From Agrobacterium larrymoorei (lineage in GTDB: Bacteria > Pseudomonadota > Alphaproteobacteria > Rhizobiales > Rhizobiaceae), in the NCBI RefSeq assembly GCF_013322225.1, contig NZ_JAAMFB010000003.1:180185-244184 (forward strand): a DNA stretch of 64,000 bases, given 5' to 3'. Numbering within the stretch: position 1 is the first letter of the stretch; each line of letters starts with the position of its first letter. Position numbers and translations under genes: made by a program. Positions 1 to 7,772 of this stretch are shown in pieces. The notes under the pieces are model-generated. The model saw only the letters and a program-made list of their open reading frames with translations, ran no database searches and was not told where the DNA came from.

Positions 1-76
1 CACCCGTAGCTCAGCTGGATAGAGCACCAGACTACGAATCTGGGGGTCAGGAGTTCGAATCTCTTCGGGTGCGCCA
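1..76 (+). tRNA. tRNA-Arg (anticodon ACG), first base missing at the window edge
   Basis: The sequence folds as a cloverleaf with acceptor strand CACCCG pairing with CGGGTG, an anticodon stem CCAGA/TCTGG, loop CTACGAA with anticodon ACG at 34-36, a T arm with GTTCGAATC and an encoded 3' CCA ending at 76. The 5' G that should pair with the last acceptor C lies just outside the window. It decodes CGU/C/A arginine codons after A-to-I editing. Confidence 0.95.
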
Positions 77-330
77 TTTCTTTCTGAATAAAATTAGCAA
101 GTTAGGTGTCTCATTCGAGCGCGATGCGCGGCGCGAGTATTATGCGTCGATTTCGGATTTCTATCGCGCGCAGAGGCATTCTCGACACACCGATCTGGAA
201 AAGCACTCACGGATAGTCGCATGGTGGCTGGTCTGCGCAGAACCATTCTGTAATAACCGGAAGAATTGATTGCTAAGGTTTGTTCGTCCGAGCGACGCAA
301 GAGCCTTCGCCCTGTTCCTGGAGTATCGGA

Positions 331-1662
331 ATGGCCGCAAGGCTTGTCGCGCTTGTCACCTTGCTTGCCTTCCTTGCCAGTTGCGGCGGGCGTCCGATCG
401 GTGTCATGACCCCAACGGGGCAGGTCGTGCAGGGCACGACGCCGATCAGCCTGCTGGTTGCCACGACGCGGGCGCCATCCGATGATCGGGCCATTCTTTT
501 CGGTGGGGAACGCGGTACGGGGCTGAAGGTCGATGCGGTCACCGTCTCCATTCCGCCGGATGCGAACCGCACGGTGGGGCAGGTTCAGTGGCCGAAGAAG
601 CTGCCACCTAATCCGCTCAAGGACTTCTCGACCGTTTCGGTGGAGCCTATCACCAACGAGGTTGATACGCGTGGATGGATCAAGCGCCACAGCCCGAAGG
701 ACAAGCGCGTGCTGGTCTTCGTCCACGGCTTCAACAATCGCTACGAGGAATCGGTCTATCGCTTTGCGCAGATCGTTCACGATTCCCGCGCCAATGTCGT
801 GCCGGTGGTTTTCACATGGCCGTCTCGCGCCAGCATCTTCGATTACAACTACGACAAGGAAAGCACCAACTATTCCCGCGACGCGCTGGAAGAAATGCTG
901 ACCCGTGTCGCCAAGGACAGTTCCGTCAGCGATGTGACCGTCATGGCGCACTCCATGGGCACGTGGCTGGCTGTCGAAGCGCTTCGTCAGATGGCCATCC
1001 GTAACGGGCGCGTTCTGCCGAAGATCAACAACGTCATTCTGGCGGCGCCCGATCTCGATGTCGACGTGTTCGGACGGCAATATGTAAGCCTTGGCAAGGA
1101 TAGGCCCAAATTTACACTGTTCGTTTCGCAGGATGATCGTGCGCTCAGCCTTTCGCGCCGCATTTCCGGCAATGTAGACCGCCTGGGTCAGATCGACCCT
1201 TCTGCCGAGCCCTATCGCAGCGAGTTGGAAAAGGCTGGGATCACTGTTCTCGATCTCACCAAGCTGCAATCCGGCGACAACCTTAATCACGGCAAATTCG
1301 CCGAAAGCCCGGAAGTTGTGCGCCTGATCGGTGACCGGCTTATCGCGGGCCAGACTGTGACGGATTCCGATGTCGGTCTTGGTGAGGCTATCGGTGCTGT
1401 CGGTATCGGTGCGGCGCAGACCGTCGGCACTGCGGCAAGCGTTGCCATCAGCGCACCGATTGCCGTTTTTGATCCGCGTACGCGGGAGAATTACGGGCGT
1501 CAGGTGGAGCGTTTGGGTCGCTCGGTGGAGAACACCGTGGGCTCTGTCGGAGACACGGCATCCAGCGTCGTCGATCCACAGGCCGCCGATGCCACGGGCG
1601 GCCGAAGGGACGATTGCTCTCTTTCCGTAAATCGGGGCAACTCCGAGTGCCGTGATCGCTGA
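331..1662 (+). CDS. alpha/beta hydrolase lipoprotein (DUF900 type)
   Basis: A 443-residue protein that begins with a lipoprotein signal: a basic start, a hydrophobic stretch and the lipobox LASC with Cys18. The body has an oxyanion-type HGFNN motif near residues 132-136 and the nucleophile elbow AHSMG with Ser208, the pattern of DUF900/alpha-beta hydrolases; the C-terminal ~100 residues are Ala/Gly/Val rich and low in complexity. It is probably exported, lipid-anchored and acts as an esterase or lipase; its substrate cannot be read from sequence. I chose ATG 331, preceded by GGAG seven bases upstream, because an upstream in-frame start would bury the signal peptide. It stands alone between the tRNA and the next gene. 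Confidence 0.8.
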   Translation: MAARLVALVTLLAFLASCGGRPIGVMTPTGQVVQGTTPISLLVATTRAPSDDRAILFGGERGTGLKVDAVTVSIPPDANRTVGQVQWPKKLPPNPLKDFSTVSVEPITNEVDTRGWIKRHSPKDKRVLVFVHGFNNRYEESVYRFAQIVHDSRANVVPVVFTWPSRASIFDYNYDKESTNYSRDALEEMLTRVAKDSSVSDVTVMAHSMGTWLAVEALRQMAIRNGRVLPKINNVILAAPDLDVDVFGRQYVSLGKDRPKFTLFVSQDDRALSLSRRISGNVDRLGQIDPSAEPYRSELEKAGITVLDLTKLQSGDNLNHGKFAESPEVVRLIGDRLIAGQTVTDSDVGLGEAIGAVGIGAAQTVGTAASVAISAPIAVFDPRTRENYGRQVERLGRSVENTVGSVGDTASSVVDPQAADATGGRRDDCSLSVNRGNSECRDR

Positions 1663-1729
1663 CCGCATAATATACAAACAGTATTTTCTGGTCTAAGACA
1701 GGGAAAATCTCATTTCGGAGTAGTGTCCC

Positions 1730-2782
1730 ATGCGCTGGAAACGCACCCTTCAGCTTCTCGACGTCCATTGCGAAGGCGAAATCGGTCGCGTTGCGACCGG
1801 TGGCGTTCCGAAGATACCGGGCGCTACCGTTGCAGAACAGTTGCATTGGCTAAACACCGATCCGAAAGGCGAGGAGCTTCGCCGCTTCCTGACGCTGGAG
1901 CCACGCGGCACGCCCATCGGTTCCGTCAACCTGCTTTTGCCGCCTAAGCACCCGGATGCGGATGCCGCCTTCGTCATTCTCCAGCCGGATCAGGCCCATG
2001 CCAGCTCCGGTTCCAACTCCATCTGCGCCACCACCGCCCTTCTGGAAAGCGGCATGGTGGAGATGAAGGAGCCGGAAACCATCGTGATGCTGGAAACGGC
2101 GGCAGGGCTGGTGAAAGCTACCGCAACCTGCCGAGACGGGCGCTGCGAAAAGGTGAAACTCACCATGGTCCCGTCCTTCGTGCATGAGCTGGATGTCGAG
2201 ATCGACACGCCCGATTGGGGCCGCATCCGCATGGATATTTCCTATGGCGGCATTTTCTATGCGCTGGTGGATGTGGGTCAGATCGGGCTTACCATCGACA
2301 AGGCCAATGCCGCAAAGCTTGTGGCGGCAGGCATGGTGCTGAAGGATATCGTCAACCGCGATATCCCCGTGGTTCATCCGGAAATCCCGGCCATCTCAGG
2401 CGTTGCCTATGTCATGTTCCGCGATACGGAGGAAGATGGCACCATCCGCACCTGCACCACCATGTGGCCGGGCAGGGCGGATCGCTCTCCCTGCGGCACC
2501 GGCAATTCCGCCAATCTGGCCACGCTGCACGCACGCGGCAAGGTGAAGGTCGGCGACACCTACAAGTCGCGCTCCATCATCGGCACGGAATTCGAGGTCG
2601 GTCTTTCGGCTGTGACGGAAGTCGCAGGCAAGCCAGCCGTCATCCCCACCATTGCGGGGCGCGGCTTCACCTTCGGCCTGCACCAGATCGCGCTCGATCC
2701 GTTCGATCCGCTGGCTGATGGTTTCGCGATGACCGATGTCTGGGGTCCGCAGGCGGGCTCCATCGGGGATGCGAAAAAGTAG
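1730..2782 (+). CDS. proline racemase superfamily protein, probable trans-3-hydroxy-L-proline dehydratase
   Basis: A full-length (350 aa) member of the proline racemase/4-hydroxyproline epimerase superfamily. The first catalytic position, Cys in true racemases (MCGHN), is Ser93 here in SSGSNS, whereas the second, DRSPCGTG, keeps Cys255. Established knowledge: Ser/Cys members include trans-3-hydroxy-L-proline dehydratases, which remove water to give delta-1-pyrroline-2-carboxylate; some Ser/Cys members may also epimerise 4-hydroxyproline. The start ATG 1730 follows CGGAG at nine bases. No pyrroline-2-carboxylate reductase or hydroxyproline transporter lies next to it, so the dehydratase call rests on the active-site pair alone. 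Confidence 0.75.
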   Translation: MRWKRTLQLLDVHCEGEIGRVATGGVPKIPGATVAEQLHWLNTDPKGEELRRFLTLEPRGTPIGSVNLLLPPKHPDADAAFVILQPDQAHASSGSNSICATTALLESGMVEMKEPETIVMLETAAGLVKATATCRDGRCEKVKLTMVPSFVHELDVEIDTPDWGRIRMDISYGGIFYALVDVGQIGLTIDKANAAKLVAAGMVLKDIVNRDIPVVHPEIPAISGVAYVMFRDTEEDGTIRTCTTMWPGRADRSPCGTGNSANLATLHARGKVKVGDTYKSRSIIGTEFEVGLSAVTEVAGKPAVIPTIAGRGFTFGLHQIALDPFDPLADGFAMTDVWGPQAGSIGDAKK

Positions 2783-2851
2783 CGCCGGGCGCTGTTTTCT
2801 TTGTCGGAAAGGTGCTAAGCGGGCCGAACTCCAAAAAATCCGAGGCCCACG

Positions 2852-3889
2852 ATGAAGACGATCACCCTTCGCCGCCCAGATGACTGGCACCTGCACCTGC
2901 GCGATGGCGCGATGTTGGAAGGCGTGATTGGTGATACGAGCCGCCACTTCGCGCGCGCCATCATCATGCCCAACCTCGTGCCGCCGGTCGTCACCACGGC
3001 AGATGCCCGCGCCTATAAGGACCGCATCGTCAAGGCCATCCCGGCCGGTGATCGCTTCGAGCCGCTGATGACGCTCTATCTCACCGAGCATACCAGTGCC
3101 GATGATGTGGAAGAGGGCAAGGCAAGCGGCCTCATCACCGCCGTGAAGCTCTACCCCGCAGGCGCCACCACCAATTCCCACGGTGGCGTGCGGGATATGG
3201 ACAAGGCCATGCCGGTGCTGGAACGCATGGCGAAGATCGGCCTGCCGCTCTGCGTCCACGGCGAAGTTACCACGCCGGAAGTCGATATCTTCGACCGCGA
3301 AAAGGTCTTCATCGATACGGTTCTGGAGCCACTGCGCGCACGTTTGCCGGAACTGAAGGTGACGATGGAGCATGTGACGACGAAGGACGGCGTGGACTAC
3401 ATCAAGTCTTCCAAGGCCAATCTCGCAGGCACCATCACCACGCACCACCTCATCATCAACCGCAACGCTATTCTGGTCGGCGGTATCAAGCCGCACTATT
3501 ACTGCCTGCCGGTCGCCAAGCGCGAAGAGCATCGCCTGGCGCTCCGCGCCGCCGCAACATCGGGCGACGCCCGCTTCTTCCTCGGCACAGATTCCGCCCC
3601 GCATGTGGACCCGCTCAAGGAATGCGCCTGCGGTTGCGCGGGCATCTACACCTCCATCAACACCATGAGTTGCCTTGCCCATGTCTTCGAACAGGATGAT
3701 GCGATGGACAAGCTTGAGGCCTTCGCCTCGCTGAACGGCCCTGCCTGGTATGGCCTTGCGCCCAACGAAGACACGATCACGCTCATCAAGCGTGACGAGT
3801 TGGTGGCATTCCCGGAAAAGATCGAAACGGGCGCTGGCCCGGTTACGGTCTTCGACCCGATGTTCCCGCTGCATTGGGACGTTGCCTGA
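2852..3889 (+). CDS. pyrC: dihydroorotase
   Basis: Encodes a 345-residue homodimeric (class II) dihydroorotase, the third step of pyrimidine synthesis, which closes carbamoyl aspartate to dihydroorotate. The N-terminus has the zinc motif WHLHLRDG, followed by [11 protein letters not shown] (the Lys that is carbamylated in the family lies further on), the HGEVT segment, [10 protein letters not shown] and the GTDSAPH motif with the catalytic Asp. Length is typical of the E. coli-like enzyme. ATG 2852 is preceded by GAGG. pyrE follows about 226 bases downstream on the same strand; a palindromic repeat lies between them, so they may be cotranscribed. Confidence 0.97.
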   Translation: MKTITLRRPDDWHLHLRDGAMLEGVIGDTSRHFARAIIMPNLVPPVVTTADARAYKDRIVKAIPAGDRFEPLMTLYLTEHTSADDVEEGKASGLITAVKLYPAGATTNSHGGVRDMDKAMPVLERMAKIGLPLCVHGEVTTPEVDIFDREKVFIDTVLEPLRARLPELKVTMEHVTTKDGVDYIKSSKANLAGTITTHHLIINRNAILVGGIKPHYYCLPVAKREEHRLALRAAATSGDARFFLGTDSAPHVDPLKECACGCAGIYTSINTMSCLAHVFEQDDAMDKLEAFASLNGPAWYGLAPNEDTITLIKRDELVAFPEKIETGAGPVTVFDPMFPLHWDVA

Positions 3890-3950
3890 TTGCTCGGTGG
3901 CTCAAGTCGCCACCGCCAGGTTGCTGATGAAAGTGCCGCCAAAACCACGA

Positions 3951-4030
3951 CGTCATCCTCGGGCTTGACCCGAGGATCCATCACCGCCCGTCGAGGTCAA
4001 TGGATCCTCGCCTCAAGGGCGAGGATGACG
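3951..4030. repeat. palindromic intergenic repeat, family A, copy 1
   Basis: Two arms, CGTCATCCTCGGGCTTGACC... and its near reverse complement ending GAGGATGACG, flank a short centre with GGATCC-type cores. Each arm is itself a hairpin (CCTCGGG..CCCGAGG). The right arm differs from the left at several bases (CGCCTCAAGGGCG), so this copy is more diverged than those at 27.5 and 31.9 kb. It resembles the dispersed intergenic mosaic elements of rhizobia. It lies between pyrC and pyrE and could act as an mRNA-stabilising or terminating structure. Confidence 0.85.
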
Positions 4031-4115
4031 CCGAGAGTGTGGTGAGCTTTTGGTAGTAGATTTCAAACCGGTTCGCCCGGCCCGTTCTGTAGATGATCAA
4101 AAGAGGAAGATGCCG

Positions 4116-4814
4116 ATGTCCCAGTTCACATTCACCGATCGCACTGTCGTGGCAGAGCTTGTCGCGAAGATGTTGTGGGAGATCAAGGCTGTCCACTTCA
4201 ATTCGGAAACGCCCTATACCTTCGCGTCCGGCATGAAAAGCCCCGTTTATATCGACATGCGCAAGCTCATCTCCTATCCACGCATCCGCTCGGCAGTGAT
4301 GGACTTCGCCGCCGCCAAGATCGTCGCGGATGCGGGCTTTGAAAAGTTCGATTGCGTTGCAGGTGGTGAAACGGCGGGCATTCCCTTCGCCGCCTTCCTC
4401 GCCGAACGTCTCGGCCTGCCGATGATCTATTGCCGCAAGAAGCCGAAGGGCCATGGCCGCAATGCGCAGATCGAAGGTCATATGCCGGAAGGTGCGCGCG
4501 TGCTGGTCATTGAGGATCTGACGACGGCAGGCGGCTCCATGTTCACCTTCGTCGATGCCATCCGTGCCGCAGGCGGCATCGTCGATCACGGCATCGCGCT
4601 CTTCTATTACGGCATCTTTCAGGAGGCCGAAGCACGTTTTGCCAACGGCAATGTGAAGCTGCATTACCTCAGCACATGGCGCAATGTGCTGGAAGCAGCG
4701 CGTAGCGAAAAGCTGTTCGATGACAAGACCTTGTCGGAAGTGGAAGCATTTCTGGACAACCCGCTGCCCTGGTCTGCCGCACGCGGCGGTGTCAGCGAAT
4801 TGCCGCAATCGTAA
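4116..4814 (+). CDS. pyrE: orotate phosphoribosyltransferase
   Basis: A 232-residue enzyme that joins orotate to PRPP to form OMP. The PRPP-binding signature [14 protein letters not shown] is intact near residues 129-142, and the region around [20 protein letters not shown] is the orotate/PRPP hood segment. ATG codons at 4110 and 4116 are both possible; the AGAGG at 4102-4106 is nine bases from 4116 but only three from 4110, so I prefer 4116. It belongs with pyrC just upstream and pyrD at 37-38 kb in the same pathway. Confidence 0.95.
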   Translation: MSQFTFTDRTVVAELVAKMLWEIKAVHFNSETPYTFASGMKSPVYIDMRKLISYPRIRSAVMDFAAAKIVADAGFEKFDCVAGGETAGIPFAAFLAERLGLPMIYCRKKPKGHGRNAQIEGHMPEGARVLVIEDLTTAGGSMFTFVDAIRAAGGIVDHGIALFYYGIFQEAEARFANGNVKLHYLSTWRNVLEAARSEKLFDDKTLSEVEAFLDNPLPWSAARGGVSELPQS

Positions 4815-4874
4815 TTTTGGGTAAGGTCTGATTCTGACCCGCTTGACCGGCAGAGCGATCTGCCGCTAAGCATT

Positions 4875-4886
4875 CTAATCGATTAA
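4875..4886. promoter_or_regulatory. candidate LacI-family operator upstream of fructokinase
   Basis: The palindrome CTAATCGATTAA, centred on CG, sits 18-30 bases before the frk start codon. Its 12 bases match the reverse complement of the site upstream of pgi (CTAATCGATTTA) at 11 positions. A CG-centred palindrome with flanking A/T is the usual form of a LacI/GalR-family site. Confidence 0.5.
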
Positions 4887-4904
4887 ATTCTGGAGGAGAA
4901 CCGG

Positions 4905-5831
4905 ATGATCCTGTGTTGTGGTGAAGCCCTTATCGACATGCTGCCCCGCGAAAGCACGAAGGGCGAGGCAGCTTTCGCGCCCTATGCGGGCGGAGCGGTC
5001 TTCAACACGGCGATAGCCCTGGGTCGCCTCGGCGTTCCCTCGGCTTTCTTCTCCGGCATTGCCGATGACATGATGGGCGAAATCCTGAAGGATACGCTCA
5101 AAGCCAGCAATGTGGACTACAGCCTCTGCGCCTTCTCCAACCGTCCATCCACCATCGCCTTCGTGAAGCTGGTCGATGGCCACGCGACCTATGCCTTTTA
5201 CGACGAAGGCACCGCAGGCCGCATGCTTGCTGAAACCGACCTGCCGAACCTCGGTGGCGATTGTGAAGCCATGCATTTCGGCGCAATCAGCCTCATCCCG
5301 GAGCCATGCGGCAGCACCTATGAAGCGCTACTGATGCGCGAACACGAAAAACGCGTCATCTCGCTCGACCCCAACATCCGCCCGGGCTTCATCAAGGACA
5401 AGCAGAACCACCTCGACCGGATCAACCGCATGGCGGCCAAGTCGGATATCGTCAAATTCTCGGATGAAGACCTGACATGGTTCGGCCTCGAAGGCGATGA
5501 AGACACACTCGCCCGCCACTGGCTCCACCACGGCGCCAAACTCGTCGTCGTCACCCGCGGCTCGAAAGGTGCGGTCGGCTATACCCGGCAGCTTCGCGTC
5601 GAAGTTCCGAGCGAAAAGGTCGAGGTCGTCGACACCGTCGGCGCAGGCGACACTTTCGACGCAGGCATTCTGGCCTCGCTCAAACTCCAGGGCCTCCTCA
5701 CCAAGCCTCTGGTTGCTTCGCTCACCGAAGACCAGATTGCCAAGGCGCTGGCGCTGGGTGCAAAAGCTGCGGCAGTGACGGTGTCACGGGCAGGGGCAAA
5801 CCCGCCTTGGGCGAGTGAGATTGGGTTGTGA
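4905..5831 (+). CDS. frk: fructokinase (PfkB/ribokinase family)
   Basis: A 308-residue cytosolic sugar kinase. The PfkB signature 1 region is seen in AGGAVFNTAIALGRLG near residues 29-44, and signature 2 with the catalytic base in DTVGAGDTFDAGIL near residues 244-257 (anion hole GAGD). This matches rhizobial fructokinases, which phosphorylate fructose to fructose-6-phosphate for conversion by Pgi. Other PfkB sugar kinases cannot be strictly excluded. ATG 4905 follows an excellent GGAGGAG. The gene has its own upstream palindrome shared with pgi, consistent with sugar-responsive control. Confidence 0.85.
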   Translation: MILCCGEALIDMLPRESTKGEAAFAPYAGGAVFNTAIALGRLGVPSAFFSGIADDMMGEILKDTLKASNVDYSLCAFSNRPSTIAFVKLVDGHATYAFYDEGTAGRMLAETDLPNLGGDCEAMHFGAISLIPEPCGSTYEALLMREHEKRVISLDPNIRPGFIKDKQNHLDRINRMAAKSDIVKFSDEDLTWFGLEGDEDTLARHWLHHGAKLVVVTRGSKGAVGYTRQLRVEVPSEKVEVVDTVGAGDTFDAGILASLKLQGLLTKPLVASLTEDQIAKALALGAKAAAVTVSRAGANPPWASEIGL

Positions 5832-5891
5832 GATACGTGAATTCGATATACAATCAAGGGTAGTTTAAAATGAATCGGTTAGGTCCGCAAA

Positions 5892-7577
5892 TTGACTGCA
5901 AAAACGAAGTCCGACCGCCTGCGGCGGCTGGTATCACACGGATATTTTGCTCCTGAGTTACCTCCGTGTTTTGTATCGGAAGATCTCGCCAAATTTAGAA
6001 AATTTATTTTGGGTGGTATTGACGCTCTTCCCACTGTCCAAAGTAAACCCGCATTTTACAAGTACATCACGGAACCTAGCTGGTTTTACTTTCCTAGGCA
6101 TAAGAAGGATGATCGGCGGCACGGCGTTCCGAATCCGATATCATATCTTCTATTAGCGAGAACAATTGCTGAGAATTACGTTGATCTTCGCCGCAAGGCG
6201 AGGAGGTCAGGAATTTCTGCATCTCCACCGATATTTGATTGGACTGGTGCGAGGGCACTAATGCGCTCAAGCGTAGACCTTCGAGACGATTTTCGTATCG
6301 ATCTGTCGTCTCGTCGTGAGGAGTATGTATCTGCGGATATTCGGGCGTTTTTTCATTCAATATATACTCACGCGATTCCATGGGCTATTTACGGTAAGAA
6401 TTGGGCAAAAACTAACCGTGGTTATCAGCATTATGGCAATCTGATCGACTTGCTATTTCGGAACTGCCAAGATGGTCAAACTATAGGTCTGCCGGTAGGT
6501 CCAGATACATCAAGGTTAATCGCTGAAGTTATTGCTTCGGCGGTGGATCAAGCACTTCGAGAAAAGATAGCAATCTCATCTCAAGATGCCTCGCGCTACA
6601 TCGATGATTATACGTTGAGCGCGCCTAATGGTGAGTCCGGGGATGCTCTTATTGCTGCTTTGAGACAAGCTGCATCATATTTTGAGTTAGAGCTAAATAA
6701 CGACAAGTCCGCGGTATTTTCCACCTCGTCTAGGCAGCCAGTTGGGTGGAAGCAGTCAGTCAGAGCCTCTATTCCTAAAGGCAATCCTGACTACACAGAA
6801 ATGCAGCGTTTCTTCTACGAGATAGGGCGTATGTGTGACGCGCATCCGGAGTTGAATATTGAGAAATTTGCGTTGCAGAATGCTCGCTCAGCACTTGTCC
6901 GATCAAGCGATTGGCGTCGAATTCAAAGCCATTTGGTCAACGGATATCGTCGAAACACGAGTTTAGTTTCGTTCTTGGTCGAAATATTCATTTTGAGGCA
7001 AATCGAAAAAGGTGATGTCGATCTCGAAAGTACCAGGGAGTTTATAGAGCATAGAATCCCAGTTTTGGCTCAGGCAAATCGTACTGGTGAAATTATTTGG
7101 CTTCTGTTCCTGAGTATTCGTCTACAAGTTACACTTTCAATTTCGTCAGTTGAACCTCTCTTCGAAATTGAAAACCCGATGATCGCTCTTCTAGTGTCCT
7201 ATGCACAGTCTCGGGGGTTATTATCAGGCGCTGTCAACCATACGGTTTGGAACAGATCCCTCAACCAACTAGGTTTGCGGGGGTCGATGTGGCTGTACGC
7301 CTATGAGAGCATCGGCCTAGGCATAAATCCAAGCCAGAGTGCGACGTTTATCGAGCAAGATCAGTATTTTCGTTTCTTGCAGATGAAGAAGGTGAGATTC
7401 TTTGCAATTGAAAAGGGCTTCGCTTCAATGTCGACTACGCTTCGCAATTTAAGAGGCGAGAATAATAGGATGAGACAATTTAGGGACGATTTTTTCGACG
7501 ACTTCGTGCTCGATATGGACGAATTAGAAGAACTAGACTTAGAGGATTTGACTATGGACGACGACCTCGACTACTGA
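5892..7577 (+). CDS. reverse transcriptase of the Abi/unknown-group (defence-associated) type
   Basis: A 561-residue protein with a reverse transcriptase palm domain. Visible blocks: N-terminal GYFAPELPPCF (residues 17-27), the first catalytic Asp in ADIRAFFHSIYTH (Asp149), the block GLPVGPDTSRLIAE (199-212), the YIDD box in RYIDDYTL (Asp238, Asp239) and a domain-6-like NNDKSAVFS (269-277). The GLPVGP form, rather than the PQGG of group II introns, is that of AbiA/AbiK/AbiP2-like and UG (DRT) enzymes. The C-terminal ~270 residues have no domain I recognise and end in a very acidic tail (residues ~530-561). Start is TTG 5892 with AGGT upstream; no in-frame ATG precedes residue 124. The gene is visibly AT-richer than both neighbours and separates frk from pgi, signs of transfer. 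No maturase, HNH, msr/msd or nitrilase partner is seen. A role in phage defence is inferred from family resemblance only. Confidence 0.85.
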   Translation: MTAKTKSDRLRRLVSHGYFAPELPPCFVSEDLAKFRKFILGGIDALPTVQSKPAFYKYITEPSWFYFPRHKKDDRRHGVPNPISYLLLARTIAENYVDLRRKARRSGISASPPIFDWTGARALMRSSVDLRDDFRIDLSSRREEYVSADIRAFFHSIYTHAIPWAIYGKNWAKTNRGYQHYGNLIDLLFRNCQDGQTIGLPVGPDTSRLIAEVIASAVDQALREKIAISSQDASRYIDDYTLSAPNGESGDALIAALRQAASYFELELNNDKSAVFSTSSRQPVGWKQSVRASIPKGNPDYTEMQRFFYEIGRMCDAHPELNIEKFALQNARSALVRSSDWRRIQSHLVNGYRRNTSLVSFLVEIFILRQIEKGDVDLESTREFIEHRIPVLAQANRTGEIIWLLFLSIRLQVTLSISSVEPLFEIENPMIALLVSYAQSRGLLSGAVNHTVWNRSLNQLGLRGSMWLYAYESIGLGINPSQSATFIEQDQYFRFLQMKKVRFFAIEKGFASMSTTLRNLRGENNRMRQFRDDFFDDFVLDMDELEELDLEDLTMDDDLDY

Positions 7578-7723
7578 GACAACAAATCAACAAACATCAT
7601 ATCCAGTATAGCGCTGACACTGAGTGGTGTAACCGTGTCTTCGTAGACGAAGCAGCGTAATGTGTTATTTTAAATATTGAAAATGCAATTATAATCGAGG
7701 TAGCAACTGCCCTTGATTGGAGT

Positions 7724-7749
7724 GAACCCGCTATTTGCGTAGCGGGTTC
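7724..7749. terminator. hairpin between the convergent reverse transcriptase and pgi genes
   Basis: A perfect nine-pair stem GAACCCGCT/AGCGGGTTC with an eight-base loop lies 24 bases beyond the pgi stop codon. No strong T-run follows on either strand, so it is either a weak terminator or an RNA end-protecting hairpin for pgi. Confidence 0.45.
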
Positions 7750-7772
7750 TGCAACTCAACAAGTTGTCGATG

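Noticed and set aside
69..269. Possible 66-residue gene directly after the tRNA
   Set aside because: It begins inside the tRNA 3' end, has no ribosome site and no recognisable pattern.
94..1677. A 527-codon open frame on the minus strand
   Set aside because: It is the antisense shadow of the alpha/beta hydrolase gene; the plus-strand product has a signal peptide and catalytic motif, the antisense one has no recognisable domain. The same applies to long antisense frames at 2396-3874, 13993-15372, 23531-25168 and 56552-58000.
5892..7577. Reverse transcriptase as part of a group II intron or retron
   Set aside because: No maturase or HNH domain, no intron-end secondary structure, the block is GLPVGP rather than PQGG-type, and no msr/msd inverted repeats lie upstream.
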